Part shown: positions 29,268 to 37,901 of the stretch, piece by piece
Numbering within the stretch: the stretch's first letter is position 1
How the letters are laid out: every line of letters starts with the position of its first letter
From: Desulfosoma caldarium
Lineage (GTDB): Bacteria; Desulfobacterota; Syntrophobacteria; Syntrophobacterales; DSM-9756
Reading direction: 5' to 3'
DNA length: 64,000 bases
Assembly: GCF_003751385.1 (NCBI RefSeq)
Contig: NZ_RJVA01000010.1
Span: forward strand, 124,001-188,000
Program-made: the position numbers and the translations under genes
The notes under the pieces: generated by a model
The model's database searches: none
What the model was told of the DNA's origin: nothing
The model's input: only the letters and a program-made list of their open reading frames with translations

Positions 29268-31085
29268 TTATCCGTTTTTTCTCGCTCGGTCGATCTCTCG
29301 ATACATCTCCTCGATCACCGGGGCATAGCGTTTCAGAATGATCTTTCGTTTGAGTTTCAGGGTGGGCGTCATCTCGCCGTCTTCCAGGGAAAACTCTTTG
29401 GGGATGAGGGCAAAGCGAACAATCTTTTCGTGGGGGGCCAAGCTTTGCGTCAGATCGTCGATTTTCTGCCGGAAAAAGCCGATCATGGCCGGGTGTTTCA
29501 CCAGTTCTTCTCGGGAAAGCCCTTGAAGGCCTTGTTCCGCCAGGAAACCCTTGAGGTTTTCGAAACTGGGCACCACCAGGGCCGTCACGCACTTTCGGCC
29601 TTCGCCCACCACGGCGATCTGTTCCACGGCCGGATCCGCGCCCACCAGGGTTTCAATCATCTGAGGCGCGATGTACTTGCCGCCGGATGTCTTGAAAAGA
29701 TCCTTAAGACGATCGGTGATGACCAGCTCCCCATAGGCATCAAAGACTCCGGCATCCCCGGTGCGAAAATAGCCGTCTTCGGTGAAAACGGCGGCCGTCT
29801 CTTTGGGCTTGTTGTAATAGCCCTTCATCACATTGGGACCTCGGACGAGAATCTCCCTGGTCCGGGGATCGATGCGCACCTGCTGGCCAGGGAGCGGTCT
29901 GCCCACGGTGCCAAAGGAAAACCCTTTGGGTTCATGGCACGTGACCGTGGCCGTGGTTTCCGTCAGGCCATAGCCGCACACAATGATCACGCCGACACCG
30001 CAGAAAAAGCGTTCGATTTCCGCCGAAAGGGGCGCCCCGGCGCAGGGCATGAAGCGGACTTGCCCCCCGAAAATGGCCTTGAGCTTGGAAAGGACCATGG
30101 CGTCGGCCACGCGATGCTGAAGACGCAACCCCACGGGAATGCCCAGGCCGTCCTTTTGGCGCTGAAACACATGGTCGCCTACGCCAAGAGCCCATCGGAA
30201 CAAGCGACGGCGCACAGGAGGCGCCGCCTCGACCTTTTCCTGCACGGCCCCGTAAATCTTTTCGAGAAGTCTTGGAACCGTGCACATGACCGTAGGGCGC
30301 ACCTGCCCCATGGCTTCCACCACGAGCTTGGGATCGTCCAGGTAGGCGTTGGTCATGCCCTTGTGAAAAACGTAGTAGGTCCACGTCCTTTCAAAGACGT
30401 GGGACAAAGGAAGGAAACACAGGGACAAGTCCGATTCGCCGCACGGCAAGATGCGCTCTTCGTGGGACGTCATCTGATAGAGCACATTGGATTGGGCGAG
30501 CATGACCCCCTTGGGGTCGCCGGTGGTGCCGGACGTGTAGATGAGCGTGAGAAGATCTTCCGGACTGGCTTCGCTCAGCCGCCGAGACACCTCCTCGTCG
30601 TGGAGGCCTTCTCCCAAAGCCAGAAATGCGTCAAAGGTCATGACCTTATTCCAGGCTCCCTGGTCCTCCCCATCGTCCAGGCTCACCACGGCCTTGATGT
30701 GCGGTAGATCTTCCATCACCTGCAGGGCTCGGGTGAGCTGATCCCGAGAACCCACAAAGACTACCTTAGCCTCAGAGTCTTTGAGAATGTAGGCGGCCTG
30801 TTGGGCTGTGTTGGTGGGATAGATGGGCACGGAAACCGCTCGAACGTACTGACACCCCATGTCCGCCACGGTCCATCGAGGCTGATTGTGACTCCATATG
30901 GCCACTCGATCTTGGGCCTTTACGCCCAGGGCGATGAGGCTTCGTGCGGTCCTTCGAATCGCATCCTCAAAGGAGGCCCAGGTCATTTCCTGCCACTGTC
31001 CGTCTTGACGATACAGAAGGGCTCTTTTTTCGCCGCTCCTTTCCGCTCGCTCCCGAAAAAGATGAGAATAGGCTTTCACGGTCAA
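29268..31085 (-). CDS. Long-chain acyl-CoA synthetase (AMP-forming)
   Basis: A 605-residue ANL-superfamily ligase that activates fatty acids to acyl-CoA via acyl-AMP. The P-loop-like LIYTSGTTGDPKGVML, the YGLTETTATVTCH motif, and the hinge FRTGDAGVFDAYGELVITDRLKD are present, with the C-terminal Lys region LKLKRKIILKRY. It belongs to the FAA1/FadD15-like branch that lacks membrane segments. It begins at TTG 31085, with AAGGAG seven bases upstream; an in-frame GTG lies at 31079. A fatty-acid or syntrophic lifestyle would fit but is an inference. Confidence 0.93.
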   Translation of the reverse strand: MTVKAYSHLFRERAERSGEKRALLYRQDGQWQEMTWASFEDAIRRTARSLIALGVKAQDRVAIWSHNQPRWTVADMGCQYVRAVSVPIYPTNTAQQAAYILKDSEAKVVFVGSRDQLTRALQVMEDLPHIKAVVSLDDGEDQGAWNKVMTFDAFLALGEGLHDEEVSRRLSEASPEDLLTLIYTSGTTGDPKGVMLAQSNVLYQMTSHEERILPCGESDLSLCFLPLSHVFERTWTYYVFHKGMTNAYLDDPKLVVEAMGQVRPTVMCTVPRLLEKIYGAVQEKVEAAPPVRRRLFRWALGVGDHVFQRQKDGLGIPVGLRLQHRVADAMVLSKLKAIFGGQVRFMPCAGAPLSAEIERFFCGVGVIIVCGYGLTETTATVTCHEPKGFSFGTVGRPLPGQQVRIDPRTREILVRGPNVMKGYYNKPKETAAVFTEDGYFRTGDAGVFDAYGELVITDRLKDLFKTSGGKYIAPQMIETLVGADPAVEQIAVVGEGRKCVTALVVPSFENLKGFLAEQGLQGLSREELVKHPAMIGFFRQKIDDLTQSLAPHEKIVRFALIPKEFSLEDGEMTPTLKLKRKIILKRYAPVIEEMYREIDRARKNG

Positions 31086-31166
31086 CGTGTCTCTCCTTGC
31101 CGCTCGCGCGCGAGATTCAAGGCTCGCCCAGCGTGGCCCAACGCCGGGCTGCTGGGACTTCAGCCT

Positions 31167-31772
31167 TCAAACATTCAATCGAGCAAAACCCAAGGGCACA
31201 TAGATGACATAATGGGAAGACAGCACATCAAACTGCAGGGTGGTTTCCCGTTCCACCAGAGAAAAGAGTTCCTGGAGATTTTCCATGGGCTTCAAAAGGG
31301 TAAGCAGGCGTTCGACGAGGCCATGGTGAAGATACAAGGGCAACAAAAAGCGGTCCACGGATCCCCGCCACACCACCTGCAAGGCGTTGCGTTCTTCCAT
31401 GATGTCTTGGTAGATGCGGCGCAAAAGGTCAGAACGTAGCACAGGACACACGCCTCGCGTGACGCATTCCATGAGCCCTGCCAATCGGTAGACACGGCGC
31501 ATAGCCTTTTCGTCGTTTCGATAGCGAAAAAGCGCCTGCACCGTGTCGTGGGTGCCCCCATCCAACTTCACATGGTTCGGCAGCCACTGAAGGTGCGCAT
31601 GGCCGGGAACACGGCGGGATTCCAGCCGACGCGACTCGTATTTTACCGCTTCGCTTCGAGCGCACAGCCATGCTGGCCCTGATGCCCATTCTCCCCAGCG
31701 AAATTCCATAGGACGGGCACAAATCAAGGTGGACATCTTTTTTCTTTCCATGAGATCGATCAGTTCTGCCAT
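31167..31772 (-). CDS. Unknown 201-residue protein
   Basis: I do not recognise this protein. It is soluble, with a Trp-rich N-terminal part (MEFRWGEWASGPAWLC), a middle part VPGHAHLQWLPNHVKLDGGTHD, and a helical C-terminal half (AMRRVYRLAGLMECVTRGV, LRRIYQDIMEERNALQVV). No signal peptide or metal-binding motif stands out. The start at 31772 has only a weak ribosome site; ATG 31736 with GGAAAG seven bases upstream is an alternative. It follows the CBS-ACT gene by 32 bases on the same strand, so the two are likely co-transcribed. Confidence 0.7.
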   Translation of the reverse strand: MAELIDLMERKKMSTLICARPMEFRWGEWASGPAWLCARSEAVKYESRRLESRRVPGHAHLQWLPNHVKLDGGTHDTVQALFRYRNDEKAMRRVYRLAGLMECVTRGVCPVLRSDLLRRIYQDIMEERNALQVVWRGSVDRFLLPLYLHHGLVERLLTLLKPMENLQELFSLVERETTLQFDVLSSHYVIYVPLGFARLNV

Positions 31773-31804
31773 GGTCCCGTCCAGCCCTTACATCTTCGAG
31801 GAGA

Positions 31805-32473
31805 TTACGGTAAATAGGGCGTCAAGTCTTCCACGTATTTCGTGATGACCTTGAATCCACGATCACCAAGAATCTGCGCTGCCTTTTCCAGAGATGCCTG
31901 ATTGACTCTCACAATCAGTTGCCAGAAGTCCTCGAAGCCTTTGAGAGGCAATGTCATGACGCTGCGAATGTTGATGCCGGCCTCTTGCATGGCGCGTCCC
32001 ACTTCCGCAAGAATGCCGATGCGGTCCTTTGCAATGATAAACATGCGGCCGCTGTCTTCGCTCATGCCCAAAGCCTGCAACAGCACTTCCATGAGATCCG
32101 TGGACGTGATAATGCCCACCACTTTGTCGTTTTGAATGACGGGCAGCGCGCCGATACGATGTGCATGAAGAATGCTCGCCGCCCGTTCGATGGTCATGTC
32201 GGGAGTAGCCGTCAGGACCTTTTTGGTCATGATGGCTTCGACTTTGAGCTTCTGCAGCACATAGGTCAGTTCATAGACACTCAGGGTGCTTGCCGGGGAC
32301 GCCCAGGCTTCCTTGAGGTCGCGGTCCGTGACAATGCCTAAAAGACGAGCCTTTCCATCAGTGACCGGCAGGTGCGAGATCTTCTTGGTATTCATGATTT
32401 CGCGCGCTTTGAGCACGGGTGTGTCCGGAGAAACGGTCACCAGATTTGTTTTCATGTGCCAACCCACGTACAT
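31805..32473 (-). CDS. CBS-pair and ACT domain protein (AcuB-like)
   Basis: A 222-residue regulatory protein. Two CBS motifs cover about residues 1-130 (MKTNLVTVSPDTPVLKARE ... HLPVTDGKARLLGIVTDRDL and IMTKKVLTATPDMTIERAA ... ALPVIQNDKVVGIITSTDLME), and an ACT-type domain follows (GRMFIIAKDRIGILAEVGRA). This architecture is that of the AcuB family, expected to bind an adenine nucleotide and an amino-acid-type ligand. The start at ATG 32473 is fixed by GGAGGTGA five bases upstream. Its target is unknown. Confidence 0.92.
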   Translation of the reverse strand: MYVGWHMKTNLVTVSPDTPVLKAREIMNTKKISHLPVTDGKARLLGIVTDRDLKEAWASPASTLSVYELTYVLQKLKVEAIMTKKVLTATPDMTIERAASILHAHRIGALPVIQNDKVVGIITSTDLMEVLLQALGMSEDSGRMFIIAKDRIGILAEVGRAMQEAGINIRSVMTLPLKGFEDFWQLIVRVNQASLEKAAQILGDRGFKVITKYVEDLTPYLP

Positions 32474-32724
32474 GTCCGTCACCTCCCTTGTTCCAGCGGA
32501 TCGAGAAAAGTTCAATCCCCCGCAGCACGGCGCATCCAGGGCTAAAATTATAATCTTTTTTGCACAAATGTTCTAATCTTTTGCATCATGCCTCGAAGCT
32601 GTGCAAGGGCGCGGCGTTCATGGGATCGATTTTTGGCCAGACGGGGCTTACTTTAGCGAAAAAGGGAAAGATTCAGGGCAACGGCGAGGCATTCCAAAGA
32701 CCCATTTCGGCGAAAGGAGCACTC

Positions 32725-33132
32725 ATGGCGCCACGGCATTCATCCAACGTCGACCTTTTCAAAGCCTTGCAGGAAGAGGTGGCCGCCTGGGAGGCGTCCC
32801 CTTACTATCTTGCGGAAGACGAACTCTTTGACTTGGAACGCTTTCTCAAAGACCGCGGGGCTGATGATCTATGTTTGCAGCTGGAACAAGTGTACGGAAG
32901 GCCGCTGAACATCTCTTTTTGGAAAACCCTGCTGCCTTACCACAAGCTTCGGCGACTGCGCCTGAAAATCAGGCAGGACGAAGCGGAACACGACCGCAAA
33001 CGAGCGCTATATCTGGAATCCGTGAACGAAGCTCGGCGCACTCTTCGAGAACTCCTTGAAATGCTGGCCGAAGAAGAGAAAAAACCACGCCTTCACCTTG
33101 TTCGGCCTCCAGATTCCTCGGACGCTCCCTGA
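32725..33132 (+). CDS. Small unknown protein, acidic-helical
   Basis: A 135-residue soluble protein, with an excellent AAAGGAG five bases before ATG 32725; the frame is open further upstream (32560) without a ribosome site. It contains VDLFKALQEEVAAWEASPYY, AEDELFDLERFLKDRGADDL and a long charged helix, HKLRRLRLKIRQDEAEHDRK. I do not know the family and there is no catalytic motif. It stands alone on the plus strand between the CBS-ACT and mreB groups. Confidence 0.75.
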   Translation: MAPRHSSNVDLFKALQEEVAAWEASPYYLAEDELFDLERFLKDRGADDLCLQLEQVYGRPLNISFWKTLLPYHKLRRLRLKIRQDEAEHDRKRALYLESVNEARRTLRELLEMLAEEEKKPRLHLVRPPDSSDAP

Positions 33133-33178
33133 GGTCGCTGGGTCGCGTGCCATAGATAGATTGTCGAAGGTTGAAACG

Positions 33179-33379
33179 TTAGGACATTTCCGATCGATAG
33201 GCCGGCATGTGCGCTCCATCCAGGAACCGCACGCTGATGGTGTCCGTGCCTCGAGCCTTGAGAATGGCGCAGGTGACGTTTAAGGCGCAATGGGCGACAC
33301 AGATCTTGTCGTTTCGGTTGAACTCTCCGTAACAGTCCATCTTGTCTTGAACTTCCGATGCCGTGAACACCTTTTCCAT
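33179..33379 (-). CDS. Cysteine-rich small protein downstream of mreB
   Basis: A 66-residue protein with four cysteines spaced C-x10-C-x3-C-x5-C (Cys16, 27, 31, 37; His30 is next to Cys31), a pattern that could hold zinc or an iron-sulphur cluster. The rest is DTISVRFLDGAHMPAYRSE-like. ATG 33379 has AAAGGAG eight bases upstream. Only 14 bases separate it from the mreB stop, so it is almost certainly on the mreB transcript. I do not recognise a family with known function. Confidence 0.8.
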   Translation of the reverse strand: MEKVFTASEVQDKMDCYGEFNRNDKICVAHCALNVTCAILKARGTDTISVRFLDGAHMPAYRSEMS

Positions 33380-33393
33380 GAAGGACACTCCTT

Positions 33394-34416
33394 TTAGTTC
33401 ACGAAGACATCACGGAAATACCCGAAATGTTCAATGACCGACCCGGCTCCCCGCACCACGGCGGTCAAAGGGTCGTCGGAAATGTTCACTTTGAGACCGG
33501 TTTCTTGTGCCACGAGGCGGTCCAACCCTTTGATCAGCGCCCCGCCACCTGCTAGCCAGATGCCGCTTTGAGCGATATCCGCAGCCAGTTCCGGCGGCGT
33601 CTTTTCAAAAGCGCGGCGCACCGATTCCACAATGGCCTGGATCGGCTCTTGAATGGCAAAGCGCACCTCTTCATCGGTAAGCGTAAAGTTCCTGGGAATG
33701 CCACTGACAAGATCTTTGCCGGGAACTTCTAGCTTCATGGGCTTTTCCAGGGGAACGGCCGAACCGATTTGGATCTTGATGTTTTCGGCCAGCACCTCGC
33801 TGATGATCATCTGCCTTTCCCGCTGCACGTAGCGCATGATGGCTTCATTGGCTTCATCCCCGGCCACGCGCACCGATTCGCTGTAGGCCACGGCGAACGA
33901 GGAAATGACGGCCACCTCGGTGGTACCGCCCCCAATATCTACCACCATGCTGCCGATGGGCTGATCCACGGGAAGACCCGTGCCGATGGCGGCCGCCATG
34001 GGTTCCTCCACCAAGTGCACGCGGCCCGCACCGGCTTGTTCCGCCGCCTCAATCACCGCTCTTTTTTCCACGGAGGTAATGCCGGTGGGAACGGCCACCA
34101 CCAGTTTGGGTTTGACCAAGGGGCGCCGAGACAGCACGCGGGCAAGAAACGTCTTGATCATGACGCTGGTGACTTCGAAGTCGGCAATGACTCCGTCTTT
34201 GAGGGGGCGAATGGCCACGACCCTCTCGGAGGTTCTTCCCATCAGGCCCTTGGCTTCCTTACCGACGGCCACCACTCTGTAATTGTCTTTGTCTATGGCA
34301 ACCACCGAGGGCTCATTGAGAACGATCCCCTTGCCTTTGAGGTAAATCAGGGTGTTGGCGGTGCCCAGGTCCATGGCCAGGTCTTTGGATAAAAAACCCA
34401 ACAACCTTTGCAGCAT
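33394..34416 (-). CDS. mreB: Rod shape-determining protein MreB
   Basis: The bacterial actin MreB forms membrane-associated filaments that direct lateral wall synthesis. The 340 residues show the phosphate-1 loop AMDLGTANTLIY, the phosphate-2 region VVDIGGGTTEVAVIS, the IEAAEQAGAGRVHLVEEPMAAAIG connector, and the adenosine motif GIWLAGGGALIKGL. Here mreC, mreD, pbp2 and rodA do not follow; instead a small cysteine-rich gene does, so this may be a stand-alone mreB. GAAAGGG precedes the start. Confidence 0.97.
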   Translation of the reverse strand: MLQRLLGFLSKDLAMDLGTANTLIYLKGKGIVLNEPSVVAIDKDNYRVVAVGKEAKGLMGRTSERVVAIRPLKDGVIADFEVTSVMIKTFLARVLSRRPLVKPKLVVAVPTGITSVEKRAVIEAAEQAGAGRVHLVEEPMAAAIGTGLPVDQPIGSMVVDIGGGTTEVAVISSFAVAYSESVRVAGDEANEAIMRYVQRERQMIISEVLAENIKIQIGSAVPLEKPMKLEVPGKDLVSGIPRNFTLTDEEVRFAIQEPIQAIVESVRRAFEKTPPELAADIAQSGIWLAGGGALIKGLDRLVAQETGLKVNISDDPLTAVVRGAGSVIEHFGYFRDVFVN

Positions 34417-34473
34417 CGATACCCTTTCTTCCGTATGGCGGTACCGTTTCCCTCCGTGGCAACGACTGGCCGG

Positions 34474-34502
34474 AGTCTAGTCATAAGGTTTGAGGAGGTC
34501 AA
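34474..34502 (-). promoter_or_regulatory. Candidate promoter for mreB
   Basis: On the minus strand TTGACC (plus 34497-34502) and TAGACT (34474-34479) are 17 bases apart, about 60 bases before the mreB start. The -10 element is imperfect and the site touches the stop codon of the upstream gene. Confidence 0.4.
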
Positions 34503-35971
34503 TTTGAAATTTTGTCCGAAGCCGTCGCCCCTTCGGCCGATGCCTTGGAAGCCCCGTGAAGCGCTTCAAAGAGTCTTTGGCACGCCACCATCCACAGTTC
34601 GTCGTAGGTGACGCCGTCCTGGGGCATCTGAGCATGGCCCACAAAGGTTTTGAGCGCCAGTCTCTTTTTTTTCGGTCCGGGCAGTCCGCCACAGACTCGA
34701 CGGAGGTGATCCGCCACCGCCAACAGATCCCGCAATTCCCCGCCAAGGGATAAGAGAGCGCAACGGTTCTGAGCCAAACGCCCCACGACGATGCCCGGCG
34801 GCACATGCCTTTTTAGGCTCTCCATGAGTGCTCTTTCCCACACATCCAGTTCCGAGGGAGGAATGACGGCCTGGGCGTACTGCCATGGTTCATACTGAAG
34901 GATCACCACCGAAAGAGGTTCGCTGTTCTGCAACGCAGCGTGCACCGCCTCCTTGACGTGGGTCGCAAAGGCCCAAGGGGTCAGAAAGCCGCTGGCCCCA
35001 TCCTTACATGTCCATTCGGCGTAGGTGTGCTGATAGAGCCATCTTTCGTAAAACGCCTCAAAGATGCGAAAACTCTTTTCCACAGCTACGCGATCGTCCT
35101 GCGTCAGGCTCAGACGCTTCTTGCTGAGCAGGGCCAGTCCCAAGGGGCCCAGTTGTGGGGAGCCGCCGTTCAGCACCCACAGAGATCCCTGGTGAGGAAG
35201 GCGTTCCCCGGCAACGAACAAGAAATGATCCGAAGAATCGGGGTTGAGTGCGGGAATGAAAAGGGGTTTTGAAGCTTCCAGAGCCTCGATGACCAACCCT
35301 CGCGAATCCACCGGGACCGGGGTGTGCAGCAGCCTTTGGGGCACTTTGCCGGCCGCCCCGACGAACCGATAAAACCTTTCTGCACAACCTCGTTCCACCA
35401 GAAAGGCAAAATCCGCACGGACATAGGTGGCACAGCCTTGTGCCAGGGCTTGGGCCGCTTCGGTGCGGGATCGGGCCCTCGTCCATTCTTCGATCAGGTC
35501 ATGCCAGAGGGTGAGAATGCGAGAAAAACTATCCCTTTCGTGCAGCCGCTGGTGTTGGTCCAGCAGCTGTTCCAGAATGCGAGCTGTTTCATGAATCCAT
35601 TTCTGTTGCTTGTCATTGAACCCCCAGTGGCGCTTGGTATCCACATAAAGCAGCCCCTGCTCGCCGGCCACCGGGGTCACCAAAAGCCCCTTGATCCCCT
35701 CTTCCCCTTCTCGATAAAATGGAAGAGAACCTGAGAACTTTTCCACTTCCACCTTGCCTAGATGCACCGTATGTCCGACTTTGTGCACTTGGGACAAGAG
35801 GCCGCTGCCGTCCTTGGGCAAACTCAGGCTTCTTTGCAGGTGCTTGCTGAGGGACTGATACGTCACAAGGCGGAAACCGCTCTTTAGGGGATCCAAGACG
35901 AAAAACGCCACCGTATAGGCATCCAGCACGTTGCTTAGCCAGTTGACCACCGATTGGAATGTGGGCATCAT
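34499..35971 (-). CDS. GAF-domain protein with degenerate GGDEF domain
   Basis: A protein of about 490 residues. The first 130 residues form a GAF-like domain (TVAFFVLDPLKSGFRLVTYQ, GIKGLLVTPVAGEQGLLYVD), a second GAF-like part follows at about 180-320 (YVRADFAFLVERG), and the C-terminal third has the fold pattern of a GGDEF domain (DGASGFLTPWAFATHVKEAV, LSVVILQYEPW). Where GGDEF should stand the sequence reads GRLAQNRCALLSLG, so it cannot be an active diguanylate cyclase. I chose ATG 35971; ATG 36094 would overlap the divergent mutL start and has no ribosome site. Role: probably a signal-sensing pseudoenzyme. Confidence 0.75.
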   Translation of the reverse strand: MMPTFQSVVNWLSNVLDAYTVAFFVLDPLKSGFRLVTYQSLSKHLQRSLSLPKDGSGLLSQVHKVGHTVHLGKVEVEKFSGSLPFYREGEEGIKGLLVTPVAGEQGLLYVDTKRHWGFNDKQQKWIHETARILEQLLDQHQRLHERDSFSRILTLWHDLIEEWTRARSRTEAAQALAQGCATYVRADFAFLVERGCAERFYRFVGAAGKVPQRLLHTPVPVDSRGLVIEALEASKPLFIPALNPDSSDHFLFVAGERLPHQGSLWVLNGGSPQLGPLGLALLSKKRLSLTQDDRVAVEKSFRIFEAFYERWLYQHTYAEWTCKDGASGFLTPWAFATHVKEAVHAALQNSEPLSVVILQYEPWQYAQAVIPPSELDVWERALMESLKRHVPPGIVVGRLAQNRCALLSLGGELRDLLAVADHLRRVCGGLPGPKKKRLALKTFVGHAQMPQDGVTYDELWMVACQRLFEALHGASKASAEGATASDKISN

Positions 35972-36092
35972 CGCCGCGGCCCCCAAGGGTTGATCATGCG
36001 CGTGAGGCGTTGCAGGTTCAAGAAACCAATTTGTGTCGTCACGGATTGCATAGTGGAGGAAACCTTCCTTTCCTGTCAATAAGGCAATGCTC

Positions 36093-37901
36093 ATGGGCAA
36101 GATCAAAGTGCTTTCAGATCAGTTGTGCAATCAGATCGCCGCCGGCGAAGTGGTGGAAAGGCCGGCTGCCGTGGTCAAGGAACTGGTGGAAAACAGTGTG
36201 GACGCCGCATCCCAGCGCATTCGCGTGCTAATGCACAAAGGAGGCCGAAGCCTCGTGCGCGTGGTGGACGATGGAGAGGGCATGAGCCCCGAGGATGCGC
36301 TTCTGGCCTTGGAAAGGCATGCCACCAGCAAGATCGCTTCGGTCGATGACCTGCAAAACATTCGATCCATGGGATTTCGAGGCGAGGCACTACCCAGCAT
36401 CGCCGCGGTCAGCCGCCTGGAACTGGTCACACGGGAAAAGGAATCCGTCCTGGGGGTTCGTATCTTAGTGGAAGGCGGAGCCATACGCACGGTGGAAGAA
36501 GTGGGCTGCCCTGCAGGGACCAGCATTACGGTGCGCGATCTTTTTTTCAATATGCCGGCTCGAAGGAAATTTCTGCGCGCCGTGGACACCGAAGCCGCGC
36601 ACATCTCCGATATGTTCCTACGACTGGCTCTGGCCCACCCCGAATTGTCCTGGCAGCTGGTGCATCAGGACCGTAAGGTGCACGACTTTCCCAAAGCTTC
36701 CTCGCTACAAGATCGCGCGTATCAAGTGTTCGGTCCTCCCCTGGCCAAGACCCTTCTACCCGTGGACTTTCAGGCGGAACACGTGGCGGTCCGAGGACTC
36801 ATGGGCCCTCCCGAACTGCAACGGGCCAACACACGAAGCCTCTATCTGTTTGTGAACAAAAGGCCTGTCAAAGACACCCTTTTGATTCATGCCGTGCTCA
36901 CCGCCTACGAGACCCTATTGCCCAAGGGGTCCTACCCCTTTGGCATCCTTTTTGTCGACGTGATTCCTCGCCTGGTGGATGTGAACGTGCATCCCACCAA
37001 AAGGGAGGTGCGCTTTCGAGATCCGTCGCTGGTGATGGATCTGGTTCGGCAGGCCTTGACCCAGGCTTTAGCTTCGGCCATGCACGCGTCCTGGTCTCGT
37101 ACCTTTTACGTTTCTGCATCATCCTTGAATCCTTCGGGAAAACCTACCGCCGCTCGCGAAGGCCAATCTGCTCTGCCCACTTCGCAGGAGGCGCACCGTC
37201 ACGAAGTGGAGCGATCGCCCGAAGGCTCCGAACCGGTGCAGCTCGCCTGGCTACATCAGCCTTTGGAACCCACTTCAGCCCAGGATCCGTCCCTAGCGGC
37301 ATCGTCTTCCCACGCTTCCGCCCTTTTGGGCTTTTCGTCCCTTAAGATTCTGGGACAGCTGGCCTCAAGCTACATTCTTTTGGAAGCTCCGGACGGCCTC
37401 ATTCTCATCGACCAGCACGCCGCCCATGAACGCATCTGCTATGAACGCCTTCGCCAAAGAAGCCCATCGCCCGGATCCCAGCGTTTGGCGCCACCGCAGG
37501 TTTTGGACCTTCCCCCCGTGGAAGCAGATGCGCTGAAGCGATGGCTCCCAGACCTGCAGAGGCTGGGCTTTGAGGTGGAGCCGTTCGGTGGGGGATCTTT
37601 TGTCATTCACGCCATGCCGTCCGTGCTCAAGACCGTGGATCCTGGCCTTCTCCTAAGGCGCCTGGTGGAAAAAACTCCCGCGGAAGACCGCACGCCACGA
37701 CTGGAACTCCTGGAGCACTTGGCCCACACGGCCGCGTGCCATTCTTCGGTTCGTGCGGGACAAAGGCTCACCATGGAAGCCATACGCCACCTGCTGGCCG
37801 AACTGGATGCTCTGGAACTTTCCGCCACCTGCCCCCACGGGAGGCCTTTGTGGTGGAAAATCACCCTGGACCAAATTCAGCGCTTCTTCCATCGATCATG
37901 A
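36093..37901 (+). CDS. mutL: DNA mismatch repair protein MutL
   Basis: A 602-residue GHKL ATPase that couples MutS mismatch recognition to strand incision. N-terminal motifs are complete: KELVENSVDAAS, VVDDGEGM, GFRGEALPSIAAVS and HPTKREVRF. The C-terminal domain contains the endonuclease motif DQHAAHERICYE (DQHA-x2-E-x4-E), so this MutL should nick DNA itself, as in bacteria without MutH. I use ATG 36093 because AAGG is eight bases upstream; ATG 36087 is two bases from the same site. The linker (about residues 340-420) is low-complexity. It overlaps miaA at ATGA. Confidence 0.97.
   Translation: MGKIKVLSDQLCNQIAAGEVVERPAAVVKELVENSVDAASQRIRVLMHKGGRSLVRVVDDGEGMSPEDALLALERHATSKIASVDDLQNIRSMGFRGEALPSIAAVSRLELVTREKESVLGVRILVEGGAIRTVEEVGCPAGTSITVRDLFFNMPARRKFLRAVDTEAAHISDMFLRLALAHPELSWQLVHQDRKVHDFPKASSLQDRAYQVFGPPLAKTLLPVDFQAEHVAVRGLMGPPELQRANTRSLYLFVNKRPVKDTLLIHAVLTAYETLLPKGSYPFGILFVDVIPRLVDVNVHPTKREVRFRDPSLVMDLVRQALTQALASAMHASWSRTFYVSASSLNPSGKPTAAREGQSALPTSQEAHRHEVERSPEGSEPVQLAWLHQPLEPTSAQDPSLAASSSHASALLGFSSLKILGQLASSYILLEAPDGLILIDQHAAHERICYERLRQRSPSPGSQRLAPPQVLDLPPVEADALKRWLPDLQRLGFEVEPFGGGSFVIHAMPSVLKTVDPGLLLRRLVEKTPAEDRTPRLELLEHLAHTAACHSSVRAGQRLTMEAIRHLLAELDALELSATCPHGRPLWWKITLDQIQRFFHRS

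Noticed and set aside
29430-30707. A 425-residue plus-strand frame opposite the acyl-CoA synthetase.
   Set aside because: The minus frame carries all ANL-enzyme motifs; the plus frame has none.
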